DNA of 64,000 nt from an uncultured Tropicimonas sp. (lineage in GTDB: Bacteria; Pseudomonadota; Alphaproteobacteria; Rhodobacterales; Rhodobacteraceae): NCBI GenBank assembly GCA_947497945.1, contig CANMIP010000003.1:223707-287706 (forward strand), read 5' to 3'. Position 1 is the stretch's first letter, and each line of letters opens with the position of its first letter. The notes under the pieces are model-generated. The model was not told the DNA's origin. It saw nothing but the letters and a program-made list of their open reading frames with translations, and made no database searches. The position numbers and the translations under genes are program-made. Of this stretch, positions 28,740 to 36,616 are shown one piece after another.

Positions 28740-28773
28740 AAGACGCCGCGCCAATAGCTTGGCGCGGCGTCTT
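28740..28773. terminator. Bidirectional terminator between acnA and aminotransferase gene
   Basis: AAGACGCCGCGCCA (28740-28753) is a perfect reverse complement of TGGCGCGGCGTCTT (28760-28773), a 14-base-pair stem with loop ATAGCT. A-rich sequence precedes it and TCTT follows, so it can serve acnA on the plus strand and the convergent aminotransferase gene on the minus strand. Confidence 0.9.
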
Positions 28774-28841
28774 CATGTGAACTTCTTGCCGTCTCCGGGG
28801 CGGACTTTCGACCGAAGCACCGGCATCACGGTCTTTCCGAT

Positions 28842-30014
28842 TCAGCCGTTGCGCGACAGGAAGCCGTCCATCCGTTCCAGCGCACGCGAGATGTTCTCGG
28901 CCGAGTTGGCATAGCTGAGCCGGATATAGCCCTCGCCGAGAATCCCGAAATCCGGGCCGCCGATTGTGGCCACGCCCATCTCTTCCAACAGAGCCGAGGC
29001 GAGTGGCTTTGCCTTCCAGCCTGTTTCGCTGACATTCGGGAAAGCATAGAAGGCACCTTTTGGGGTAATGCAGCTCACCCCGGGCAGCGCGTTCAGCCCG
29101 TCGACGACAAGGCGGCGGCGGATGTCGAACTCGGCCAGCATCTCACCCACCGCGTCCTGCGGGCCGGTCAGCGCCTCGAGCGCCGCGAACTGCGCTGGTG
29201 CGTTGACGCAGGACCAGGCATTGACCGCCAGCTTGCGCACCTTGTCATAGAGCCCGTCCGGCCAGACCGAGTAGCCCAGCCGCCAGCCGGTCATCGCATA
29301 GGTCTTGGACCAGCCATTGAGCAGGATGAGCCGGTCACGGATCTCCGGGTAGTCCAGCAGCGTGACGTGCTTTTCGCCGTCATAGAGCATCTGGTCGTAG
29401 ATCTCGTCGGAGAGGATCGCAACGTCCGGATACGCGGCAAGCCCGGCCACGAGCTTGTCCACCTCCGCCTTCGGCGTGACGCCGCCACAGGGATTGGCCG
29501 GCGAGTTGACGATCAGCAGGCGGGTTTGCGGGGTGATCAGCGAGAGGGTTTCCTCGGCCGAGAAGCCGAAGCCGTTCTCCTCGCGGATCGGCACCGGGAC
29601 GGGACGGGCGCCGGTGAACTCGATCATCGAACGATAGATCGGGAAGCCGGGATCGGGATAGAGGATATCCGCGCCGGGCTCGCCGAACATCAGGATGGCG
29701 GAGAACATCGTCACCTTGCCGCCCGGAACGACGATGACATTGTCCGGGTTGACCTCGGCGTTGAAGCGGCGGTGCAGGTCGGCGGCGACGGCTTCGCGCA
29801 GAGGCGGAATGCCGGTGGCCGGCGTGTAGCCGTGCTGGCCGTCGCGCAGGGCCTTGATCGCGGCCTCGACGATATTGGGCGGGGTCGGGAAATCCGGCTG
29901 GCCGATGCCGAGATTGATGATGTCCTTGCCCTGGGCGGCCAGTTCCCCGGCCCGTGCCAGGACGGCGAAGGCGTTCTCTTCGCCGATACGGTCGAAACCT
30001 GCGATTGTCTTCAT
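28842..30014 (-). CDS. Pyridoxal phosphate aminotransferase (aspartate/tyrosine type, class I)
   Basis: A 390-residue fold-type I aminotransferase. Motifs: INLGIGQPDFPTPPNIVEAA near 35, YTPATGIPPLREAV, VNSPANPCGG around 165, AILSDEIYDQMLYDG near 200, the PLP-lysine region LLNGWSKTYAMTGWRLGY near 235, and YIRLSYANS with the carboxylate-binding Arg near the C-terminus. Likely an aspartate or broad-specificity aminotransferase; the substrate is not determined by these motifs. ATG 30014. Confidence 0.92.
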   Translation of the reverse strand: MKTIAGFDRIGEENAFAVLARAGELAAQGKDIINLGIGQPDFPTPPNIVEAAIKALRDGQHGYTPATGIPPLREAVAADLHRRFNAEVNPDNVIVVPGGKVTMFSAILMFGEPGADILYPDPGFPIYRSMIEFTGARPVPVPIREENGFGFSAEETLSLITPQTRLLIVNSPANPCGGVTPKAEVDKLVAGLAAYPDVAILSDEIYDQMLYDGEKHVTLLDYPEIRDRLILLNGWSKTYAMTGWRLGYSVWPDGLYDKVRKLAVNAWSCVNAPAQFAALEALTGPQDAVGEMLAEFDIRRRLVVDGLNALPGVSCITPKGAFYAFPNVSETGWKAKPLASALLEEMGVATIGGPDFGILGEGYIRLSYANSAENISRALERMDGFLSRNG

Positions 30015-30058
30015 GGGTGTTACTTCCGTTTTGAGGTGAAGGCCGCAGATGCGGCCTG

Positions 30059-30090
30059 CCTTCGGCGAGGATATTTGTAGAAAGGGGAAG
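30059..30090 (-). repeat. Gene-end motif copy after FAH-family gene
   Basis: On the minus strand, starting about seven bases after the FAH stop, is CTTCCCCTTTCTACAAATAT followed by CCTCGCCGAAGG. It matches the copies after nirB (16291) and after bluB (33144). Its role is unknown. Confidence 0.5.
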
Positions 30091-30096
30091 CCGGGG

Positions 30097-30933
30097 TCAG
30101 GCGCCCCATGCCCGCACCTTCTGCCTTTGCGCTCCGAGGCCGGTTATGCCGAGATGCATTTCGTCGCCATCCCGCAGGAAACGCTGCGGCTTCATGCCCA
30201 TGCCGACGCCCGGGGGCGTGCCGGTGGAGATCACGTCGCCCGGCTGGAGCGTGATGAACTCGCTCAGGTGGCTGATGATCTCGGCCACGGAGAAGATCAT
30301 CGTCGCGGTGTTGCCGCTCTGGCAGCGCTCGCCATTCAGGTCGAGGAACATGTCCAATGCCTGCGGGTCCGGCACCTCGTCGGCAGTAACAAGCCAGGGG
30401 CCGACCGGGCCGAAACCGTCGCAGGACTTGCCCTTGACCCATTGCCCGCCGCGCTCGATCTGGAAGGCGCGCTCGGAGATGTCGTTGACGACGCAGTAGC
30501 CGGCGACGCTGTCGAGCGCGTCATCCACGGAAACATGTTGGGTCGTCTTGCCGATCACCACGCCCAGTTCGACCTCCCAGTCGGATTTCTGGGAGCCCTT
30601 GGGCAGGGTCACGGGGTCGTTGGCACCCGTGGGCGGGCAGACCTTCATGAAGAGGATCGGCTGTTCGGGGGCGTCGAGCCCGGCCTCGGCGGCGTGGTCG
30701 GAGTAATTCAGCCCGATGCAGAAGATGCGGCGGATGTCACCGAGGATCGGGGCGTAGTCCGGGCTTTCGAGCGCTGGCAGCGTGGTGGGGTCCAGCGCGG
30801 CGAGCGTGTCGAGATCGGCGAGGCTGGCGGCCGTCAGGTCGTCAAGCTTGCCGTCGAGGCTACGCGGGCAGCCCTCGGCGTCGATCATGGCCGGGACGAT
30901 GCCCGAAGCGGTGCGAATGCGACAAAGTTTCAT
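30097..30933 (-). CDS. Fumarylacetoacetate hydrolase family protein
   Basis: A 278-residue cytoplasmic FAH-family hydrolase/isomerase. The conserved metal site is visible in IFCIGLNYSDHAAEAGLD, then ILFMKVCPPTGANDPV, the acidic ligands in DWEVELGVVIGK, and DFSE-type region VNDISERAFQIERG, WVKGKSCDGFGPVGPWL and LQPGDVISTGTPPGVGMG. The exact substrate (acylpyruvate, 2-hydroxyhepta-diene-dioate and others) is not determined. It is followed downstream by the aminotransferase gene on the same strand, suggesting an amino-acid or aromatic breakdown role. Confidence 0.92.
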   Translation of the reverse strand: MKLCRIRTASGIVPAMIDAEGCPRSLDGKLDDLTAASLADLDTLAALDPTTLPALESPDYAPILGDIRRIFCIGLNYSDHAAEAGLDAPEQPILFMKVCPPTGANDPVTLPKGSQKSDWEVELGVVIGKTTQHVSVDDALDSVAGYCVVNDISERAFQIERGGQWVKGKSCDGFGPVGPWLVTADEVPDPQALDMFLDLNGERCQSGNTATMIFSVAEIISHLSEFITLQPGDVISTGTPPGVGMGMKPQRFLRDGDEMHLGITGLGAQRQKVRAWGA

Positions 30934-30954
30934 GGATGTCTCCTCCCGGGCGGA

Positions 30955-31185
30955 TCAGCCGCCCTTGCGTATGCGGAATTCCAGATGCGCCCCGGCTTCC
31001 GCCTGTTCCAGCAGGGTGTGGCCGGCCTCGGTGCAGAAATGCGGAACGTCGATCACGGCCGCCGGGTCGTCGGCCAGGAGCAAAAGCTCGGCCCCCTCCG
31101 GCAAGGGTTTCAACGCCTTGCGGGCCTTGAGAACGGGCAGCGGGCAGAGCAGGCCGCGTGCGTCGAGCTGGGTCGGATCGGTCAT
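30955..31185 (-). CDS. TusA-family sulfur carrier protein
   Basis: A 76-residue SirA/TusA-like protein with the signature LDARGLLCPLPVLKARKAL carrying the persulfide Cys in CPLP, then LLLLADDPAAVIDVPHFC. Small proteins of this group relay sulfur, e.g. for tRNA thiolation or cofactor synthesis. ATG 31185; the much longer frame upstream reads ccdA backwards. Its promoter region is shared with divergent ccdA. Confidence 0.9.
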   Translation of the reverse strand: MTDPTQLDARGLLCPLPVLKARKALKPLPEGAELLLLADDPAAVIDVPHFCTEAGHTLLEQAEAGAHLEFRIRKGG

Positions 31186-31314
31186 GTCCCGATCTCTAGG
31201 CGCAGATTTGCGCGAGGTCCACAGGACATCTCGGCAACGGCCACGCCAATGTGACCCGGCGCCCCCGTGACGCGCGCGCCGCAAGCCGTTAGAGCGGGTC
31301 GGAGAGGAGAGCCA

Positions 31315-32067
31315 ATGTTCGGATTTGAAATAATCGACGCCGCACTTCTGCCGGCCATGGCCATCGCGCTGTTTGCCGGCTTGATCTCGTTTCTGAGCCC
31401 GTGCGTGCTGCCGATCGTGCCGCCTTACCTGGCCTATATGGGCGGGATCTCGATGACGGATATGTCCGAAGGCGGGAGCGGACGGAAGCGGGTGATCCTG
31501 ACAGCGCTGTTTTTCGTCATGGGCTTGTCGACGGTGTTCCTGTTCCTGGGATTCACGGCTTCGGCCTTCGGAGCCTTTTTCCTGCAGAACCAGCAGGTTT
31601 TCAACACCTTGGCCGGCGTTCTTGTGATGGTGTTCGGGCTGCATTTCCTCGGTATCTTCCGCATTCCATTCCTGGAGCGCGAGGCGCGGCTCGATGCCGG
31701 CGACCGGGGCGGCTCGGCCTTCGGGGCCTATATCCTTGGGCTGGCCTTCGCCTTCGGCTGGACACCCTGTATCGGCCCGCAACTCGGAGCGATCCTGTCT
31801 CTGGCCGCCTCCGAAGCGAGCATCGCCCGCGGCACGCTGCTGTTGGCGGTCTATGCGGCCGGGCTTGGCATCCCCTTCCTGCTGGTCGCCGCCTTCTTTC
31901 CTTCGCTGAGCGGGCTGATGGGCTGGATGAAGCGGCACATGGCACAGATCGAACGGATCATGGGGCTGCTGCTCTGGACTATCGGCCTGCTGATGCTCAC
32001 CGGCGGCTTCAGCCAGTTCTCCTATTGGCTGCTGGAGACATTCCCGTCGCTGGCAATGCTCGGCTGA
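31315..32067 (+). CDS. ccdA: CcdA/DsbD-type thiol-disulfide transporter
   Basis: A 250-residue inner-membrane protein with six predicted hydrophobic segments and the two redox-Cys motifs of the family: LSPCVLPIVPPYLAYMGG in helix 1 (about residue 28) and WTPCIGPQLGAILS in helix 4 (about 160). It passes electrons from cytoplasmic thioredoxin to the periplasm for cytochrome c maturation or thiol repair. A GGAGAGGAG ribosome-binding site precedes ATG 31315. Pairing with a TusA-like gene on the other strand is a common sulfur-related context. Confidence 0.92.
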   Translation: MFGFEIIDAALLPAMAIALFAGLISFLSPCVLPIVPPYLAYMGGISMTDMSEGGSGRKRVILTALFFVMGLSTVFLFLGFTASAFGAFFLQNQQVFNTLAGVLVMVFGLHFLGIFRIPFLEREARLDAGDRGGSAFGAYILGLAFAFGWTPCIGPQLGAILSLAASEASIARGTLLLAVYAAGLGIPFLLVAAFFPSLSGLMGWMKRHMAQIERIMGLLLWTIGLLMLTGGFSQFSYWLLETFPSLAMLG

Positions 32068-32129
32068 AGTCCGGGGTGGGACAGCCCGCCCGTTTGCCTG
32101 TCCCCCTGCCGTCCTTCAACAGTCCGTCC

Positions 32130-32285
32130 TTTCTGGTGCCCGGGATCTCCCGGGAGAATCGGGAAGACGGCGCAACTCTGTCACGTGCCCAACGCTTTGA
32201 GGTAAACCGGGCGGCTAAGGCCACTGGCGCGCACCGGTAAGGCGCCGTCCCGGAGGAAACCGAATCAGAAGACCGGCCATGCGAG
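32130..32285 (+). promoter_or_regulatory. Cobalamin riboswitch
   Basis: Elements of the adenosylcobalamin riboswitch occur in order: GGTGCC (32135-32140), GAATCGGGAA, the core CGGCGCAACTCTGTCACG (compare the consensus GCAACTGTGA), GCCACTGG, CCGGTAAGGCGCCGTCCCGG, and the B12-box AATCAGAAGACCGGCC ending near 32280. Some core bases deviate from consensus. It lies 60 bases before the bluB start, the expected target because BluB makes the lower ligand of B12. High B12 would switch the gene off. Confidence 0.85.
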
Positions 32286-32343
32286 ATGGATCCACTCCGC
32301 GCGGACGGCGGGCGGTTCGCCAATTTGCCGCGACAGGGGATTT

Positions 32344-33026
32344 GTGGTGCAGCAAGAGTCCACCCTCCGCCCCGCCGAGCCCTTTTCCGACGCCGAACGC
32401 GCCGTCGTTTTTCGGGCGATCCATACGCGCCGCGATGTCCGCAGCCAGTTCACGCAAGAACCGATAGAGACGACCATGCTCGAGCGCCTTCTGTCGGCAG
32501 CCCATCGTGCGCCCTCCGTCGGTTTCATGGAGCCCTGGAAATTCATTGTAGTCCGGTCGGACTGGGTTAAAGCAAAATTCCGGACCGGATTCGAGACCGC
32601 GAATGCAGCGGCGCGGGAAATGTTTCCGAACAGAAACACGACCTCTATTCGACGTTCAAATTGCAGGGGATCGTCGAGGCCCTGGTCAATCTCTGCATCA
32701 CCTGCGATCGCTCCCGAGGCGGCCCAGTGGTGCTCGGGCGGACACATGATATGAAGATGGATCTCCATTCCTCGGTCTGGGCGGTTCAGAACCTGTGGCT
32801 GGCAGCGCGAGCCGAAGGGATCGGCGTTGGCTGGGTGAGCATCATCGAGAAAGACGCCTTGCGCGAGATCCTAGGACTGCCGGAAAACGTCGTTCCCGTG
32901 GCCGATCTCTGCCTCGGCCATGTACCGGAATTGCATCAGCGCCCGGAACTGGAAAGCATCGGCTGGCAGGAGCGGTTGCCGCTCGAGGATTTGGTCTTCG
33001 GGGAACGATGGTGCAACCGGAGCTGA
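32344..33026 (+). pseudogene. bluB: 5,6-dimethylbenzimidazole synthase BluB, frameshifted
   Basis: Frame one (32344 to about 32625) gives the BluB N-terminus: AIHTRRDVRSQFTQEPI, RLLSAAHRAPSVGFMEPWKF, VKAKFRTGFETANAAAREMF. Then the reading continues in another frame as EQKHDLYSTFKLQGIVEA, followed by CITCDRSRGGPVVLGRTHD, WAVQNLWLAARAEGIGVGWVSI and LCLGHVPELHQRPEL to the stop at 33026. The break is at 32620-32630, near TGTTTCCGAAC, and is best explained by loss of one base. All domains are otherwise intact, so this is a recent inactivation or a sequencing error. Start GTG 32344. A B12 riboswitch precedes it. Confidence 0.85.
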
Positions 33027-33129
33027 GAAAGCCGATCGCGCAACGGAACGAAGATCTAAGGCCACGATTGGTTCCGTTTCTTTGGAGCCCCCCCAAAAAA
33101 ACCGGGATACTATCGAAAAAGGCATACAG

Positions 33130-33175
33130 GACGCCCTTGGCGTCTTCCCCTTTCGGTAAATATCCCCGCCGGAGG
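33130..33175 (+). terminator. Hairpin plus gene-end motif after bluB
   Basis: GACGCC CTT GGCGTC (33130-33144) forms a six-base-pair hairpin, directly followed by CTTCCCCTTTCGGTAAATAT and CCCCGCCGGAGG (33144-33175), a copy of the motif seen after nirB and the FAH gene. It may terminate bluB or the convergent kinase gene. There is no long T run, so the terminator call is tentative. Confidence 0.5.
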
Positions 33176-33255
33176 CACGATCGGAAGAATCGTTTGCGAC
33201 CGCTCGCCAAACGCAAGCAGAACACGGCAATATCGAGACAAGGCCAAAGACAGGA

Positions 33256-34578
33256 TCAGCGCGCCAGTACCAGTTCCGCCTTCAATCCACCCATCTCCTG
33301 GCTTTCGCCGAGCCGCAAGCTGCCGCCATGACGCCGAGCGATGTCATGCGCAATGGCCAATCCCAGCCCGACGCCGGATCCACGATCCTGGTTGCGCGCC
33401 GGATCGAGCCGCGAGAACGGCTTCATCGCCTCTTCGCGCAGGTCTTCCGGGATGCCCGGCCCGTCATCTTCCACGCAAAAGATGACCTGCCGCTCTCTCA
33501 ACTCGACCGAAACCAGCGCCCGCTCCGCGTAGCGCTGCGCATTGCCAACGAGATTGCCAAGCGCCCGTTCCACCGCCGCGCGTCGCAGGATCACTGTCTC
33601 GACCTCTTCCTGCGCATGCCAGAAGGTGACATCACCATCGAGTCGCGCTGCCTTCTCCACCACTTCCTGTGCCAGGGCAACGGGTTCGACCGGTTCCGGA
33701 TCGTCGAGTTGGTCCGAACGCGCGAATTCGAGAAAGGCATCGATCAGTTGTTCCATCTCCAGGACATCCCGGCGCAGATCTTCTGCCTCCGCCTCGTCCG
33801 AAAGCATTTCCAGCGTCAGTTTCATTCGCGTCAGCGGGGTACGCAGGTCATGGCTTACCCCCGATAGCATCAGCGTACGTTGCTCGATCTGACGCAGAAT
33901 ACGCCCGCGCATGTCGAGGAACGCGCGCCCGGCGGCGCGGACTTCCAGCGCGCCCGACGGCTTGTAATGGACCACCCTCCCCTTGCCGAAAGCCTCCGAT
34001 GCATCCGCCAGACGTGTGATCGGTCGCAACTGGTTGCGCAGGTAGACGAAGGCGATCCCGGTCATGACGACGCCGATAGCCGCCATCAGGACAATGAACT
34101 GATGCGGGTTCGAGGCCGAGGCGCGCTGGCGGCGAAAGCTCACATCGATCAGCCCGCGTTCGGTTGCGACCTGTACCCGGACCCGTCGGCTCGAGCTTCG
34201 CAGATCGACGGCGCGCACCCCCTCCAACCCGTCGCGCAGCGTATCAATAACCTCGCGCCCGGAGAGGTCGAAGAAGGCTCTGCTATCGCCGCTCCGGGGA
34301 GTTGCAGCCGGCTGGACGGAGATCGCAAGCGTCTGGGTCAGAGACAGGCTGGCAGCCAACCCCGCGGACAGGCTCGGCTCCGCCTCGATCTGTTCGATCA
34401 CCTCGCGCATTTCAAGAACGACGCCATGGGTCAACTGCCGCGTAACGTCTTCAAAATGCCGTTGAATGAAGATCAGCGAGACCATGAACACGAGCACGGC
34501 AATGGGTACGATGAGGATAAGCGCCGCCCGTCCGAAAAGACCGCGTGGCATATAGCGTTTGAGCCAGTCGAGATTCAT
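33256..34578 (-). CDS. EnvZ-like sensor histidine kinase
   Basis: A 440-residue inner-membrane kinase. Transmembrane segments lie near residues 18-38 and 165-187, with a periplasmic region between. HAMP follows (LRNQLRPITRLADASEAFG), then the dimerisation domain with the phospho-His in LSGVSHDLRTPLTRMKL (about 245), and the ATPase domain with N-box NLVGNAQRYAERA, G1 VEDDGPGIPEDL and G2 GSGVGLGLAIA. All kinase motifs are intact. No response regulator is next to it in this window, so its partner (OmpR-like) is elsewhere. The ligand is unknown. Confidence 0.92.
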   Translation of the reverse strand: MNLDWLKRYMPRGLFGRAALILIVPIAVLVFMVSLIFIQRHFEDVTRQLTHGVVLEMREVIEQIEAEPSLSAGLAASLSLTQTLAISVQPAATPRSGDSRAFFDLSGREVIDTLRDGLEGVRAVDLRSSSRRVRVQVATERGLIDVSFRRQRASASNPHQFIVLMAAIGVVMTGIAFVYLRNQLRPITRLADASEAFGKGRVVHYKPSGALEVRAAGRAFLDMRGRILRQIEQRTLMLSGVSHDLRTPLTRMKLTLEMLSDEAEAEDLRRDVLEMEQLIDAFLEFARSDQLDDPEPVEPVALAQEVVEKAARLDGDVTFWHAQEEVETVILRRAAVERALGNLVGNAQRYAERALVSVELRERQVIFCVEDDGPGIPEDLREEAMKPFSRLDPARNQDRGSGVGLGLAIAHDIARRHGGSLRLGESQEMGGLKAELVLAR

Positions 34579-34620
34579 GGCACAAGGCTAACGTCGCAGC
34601 ACGGCAAGAGGAATGGCAAA

Positions 34621-35529
34621 ATGCATGGCCCCGGGATCTCTCCCTTGTCCCGCCCGGAACCCGGCCTGCGCCGCGTTCTGGCACCGAATCCTTCGCCAAT
34701 GACCTTTCACGGAACGAACACCTATATTCTCGGCGAAGGCGCGGTGGCCGTGATCGATCCCGGGCCGGCCTTGCAGCCGCATCTCGACGCGATTCTCACC
34801 GCGCTCGATCCGGGCGAACGGGTGAGCCATATCCTCGTCACCCATTCCCATCTCGATCACTCACCGCTCTCGCGCTCCCTCTCTGACGCAACCGGAGCGC
34901 CTGTTCTCGCCTTCGGCACGCATGAAGACGGACGATCGGAGGAAATGATGGAGTTCGCCAGGCGCGGAGACCTTGGTGGGGGCGAAGGCATCGACATGGC
35001 TTTTCAGCCCGACCAGAAACTTGCCGATGGCACCATCGTAGAGGGCGAGAGCTGGCGCCTGGAGGTCCTTTGGACGCCCGGTCACATCGCCAACCATGTC
35101 TGTTTTGCCTGGGAAGATGCCGTGTTCACGGGAGACCATGTCATGGGCTGGGCGTCATCTCTGATTTCGCCGCCCGATGGTGACCTGGCGGCCTTCATGC
35201 GCTCGTGCGAACGACTGTCGAAACGGACGGATCGAGTCTTCTACCCCGGCCATGGCGACCCGGTCGAGAGCCCCGCGGACCGGCTCGCCTGGCTGATTGC
35301 CCACCGACGAGAGCGCGAAGCGCAAATCCTGTCACTGATCGCGGAAGGCCCGATCACCCTGCGGGAATTGACCGCGCGGATCTATCACGACATACCCGCC
35401 TCGCTCCTTCCCGCGGCCGAACGCAACACACTCGCACATATCATTGATCTTTCAAGAAAAAACCTCGTATCGCACGAGGGATTTTCAGATGGAGACCTTA
35501 CACTTCCGTCCAATGATTATGCCCCCTAA
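34621..35529 (+). CDS. Metallo-beta-lactamase-fold hydrolase (LACTB2-like)
   Basis: A 302-residue enzyme with the dinuclear metal site of the fold: VTHSHLDHSPLS (HxHxDH) near residue 78, His in TPGHIANHVCF, Asp in FTGDHVMGWAS, and His in YPGHGDPVESP. A C-terminal winged-helix-like region (residues 215-290: REREAQILSLIAEGPITLREL) is typical of the LACTB2 group. Such enzymes hydrolyse varied substrates, including RNA in LACTB2. ATG 34621 is preceded by AAGAGGA; the upstream frame reads the kinase gene backwards. It is divergent from the kinase gene. Confidence 0.88.
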   Translation: MHGPGISPLSRPEPGLRRVLAPNPSPMTFHGTNTYILGEGAVAVIDPGPALQPHLDAILTALDPGERVSHILVTHSHLDHSPLSRSLSDATGAPVLAFGTHEDGRSEEMMEFARRGDLGGGEGIDMAFQPDQKLADGTIVEGESWRLEVLWTPGHIANHVCFAWEDAVFTGDHVMGWASSLISPPDGDLAAFMRSCERLSKRTDRVFYPGHGDPVESPADRLAWLIAHRREREAQILSLIAEGPITLRELTARIYHDIPASLLPAAERNTLAHIIDLSRKNLVSHEGFSDGDLTLPSNDYAP

Positions 35530-35597
35530 AAGAAAATGACAAAATCATAAAATCCCTCTGGACGCCCCAAGACGCTGTTGCTATATCGCCCCGGTGT

Positions 35598-35672
35598 TCC
35601 GGCGTAGCTCAGCGGTAGAGCAGTTGACTGTTAATCAATTGGTCGTAGGTTCGATCCCTACCGCCGGAGCCA
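35598..35672 (+). tRNA. tRNA-Asn (anticodon GTT)
   Basis: 75 bases including CCA. Acceptor stem TCCGGCG (35598-35604) pairs with CGCCGGA (35662-35668), the anticodon arm contains GACT GTT AATC, and the T arm is TAGGTTCGATCCCTA. Discriminator base G followed by an encoded CCA. The intact 3' end sits next to accessory DNA, so this tRNA is a plausible integration site, but I found no second copy of its 3' end in the window. Confidence 0.97.
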
Positions 35673-35786
35673 TAAATCCTAAGGATTTCAGCTACAAAGC
35701 CCTCAAGAACAGTTGACTTCTCTGGGGCGATTTCGGCCCTAGGCAACTTCCAGGCAACCTTTTCCGCATGGGATTCGTCGCACTGG

Positions 35787-35990
35787 CTAAATCCGCACAG
35801 CGCGGGTAACGGCCTGCATACAGAATGCGAACCATTGTGAAAACTCGCGGTCGTCGCACCAGAGCATCCGGTCCACGTCCAGACAGGGGAAGTGCAGGAT
35901 CATAATTGCCAGACGGTCGGCTCTGGCGCGGCGACGAAGAGCATGGCGGGATTCTCGGAAGTCGATTATGTTGCTGCGTGTCTGGGGCAC
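35787..35990 (-). CDS. Small prophage-region protein (uncertain)
   Basis: A 67-residue frame with GTG start at 35990: VPQTRSNIIDFRESRHALRR, then RADRLAIMILHFPCLDVDRM and WCDDREFSQWFAFCMQAVTR. The sequence reads like a genuine helical protein. The frame is open without a stop back to 36129, right after the previous gene stop, but lacks an ATG or GTG there. I do not recognise a family. It is the last gene of the minus-strand capsid cluster. Confidence 0.45.
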   Translation of the reverse strand: MPQTRSNIIDFRESRHALRRRARADRLAIMILHFPCLDVDRMLWCDDREFSQWFAFCMQAVTRAVRI

Positions 35991-36128
35991 CGTGATTGCC
36001 TCGGCCTTATCGGGCGGCGGATGTTGGAGAATCCCCGCCCGTCTTCGTTTCAGGTGGCCCGCCGCGCCTTGAGGGAACGCGGCGAGGCGTACCGGGCGGT
36101 GACCGTTCAGAGCCGGCCCGGATCTCGT

Positions 36129-36305
36129 TCAGCCGAGCTGTTCCTCCACTTGGGCACGGATCAGAGCGCTCAGCTGGATTTGCAGGTGGACCGGGACATG
36201 GATATGGTCGAGTTCGGACAGGACCTGTTCTTCCAGCTGTCGGGTGAGTTCCTCGCGGTCCTCGCGTTCGGGAAGCCGACCTGGTCTCGGTGCATCAAGC
36301 GGCAT
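36129..36305 (-). CDS. Small prophage-region protein, 58 residues
   Basis: MPLDAPRPGRLPEREDREEL followed by TRQLEEQVLSELDHIHVPVH and a C-terminal amphipathic helix ending EEQLG. The ATG at 36305 overlaps the stop of the preceding gene at 36295, the same overlap style as the rest of this cluster, which is the main evidence. Highly charged and helical; function unknown. Plus-strand frames over this region are shadows. Confidence 0.5.
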   Translation of the reverse strand: MPLDAPRPGRLPEREDREELTRQLEEQVLSELDHIHVPVHLQIQLSALIRAQVEEQLG

Positions 36306-36615
36306 CGATTGCCTCCTTGAGCAGCTTCGCGGCTGCTGCCTTACCGTTGGTCTGGATGTAACGCTCGGCCTTCGACGTCAAATAGCAGGCCGCGACTACA
36401 TCATCGCCGGAGCCGGGTTTGCGGACCCAGACCGAATGCCGGTCGGGAAGCCCGAGGGCGATCAGGGCCAAACCCAAGGCGGTCTCTGCATGTGGCCCTG
36501 ACAGCCGCTGTGCGGGCCGCTGATCGACGGAGAGGCTGACGCCGCCCTCTCGATCGTAGACGGCGCTGACATGCGCCAGAACGGGCGCTGCGCGGACGAT
36601 GGTCGGCTGTGTCAT
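36295..36615 (-). CDS. Hypothetical protein downstream of capsid gene
   Basis: A 106-residue protein: VRAAPVLAHVSAVYDREGGV, then GPHAETALGLALIALGLPDR and KAERYIQTNGKAAAAKLLKE. No known family is recognised. It starts one base after the capsid stop, so it belongs to the same transcription unit. Mixed alpha/beta composition; possibly a phage head-completion or accessory protein, by position only. Confidence 0.65.
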   Translation of the reverse strand: MTQPTIVRAAPVLAHVSAVYDREGGVSLSVDQRPAQRLSGPHAETALGLALIALGLPDRHSVWVRKPGSGDDVVAACYLTSKAERYIQTNGKAAAAKLLKEAIDAA

Positions 36616-36616
36616 G

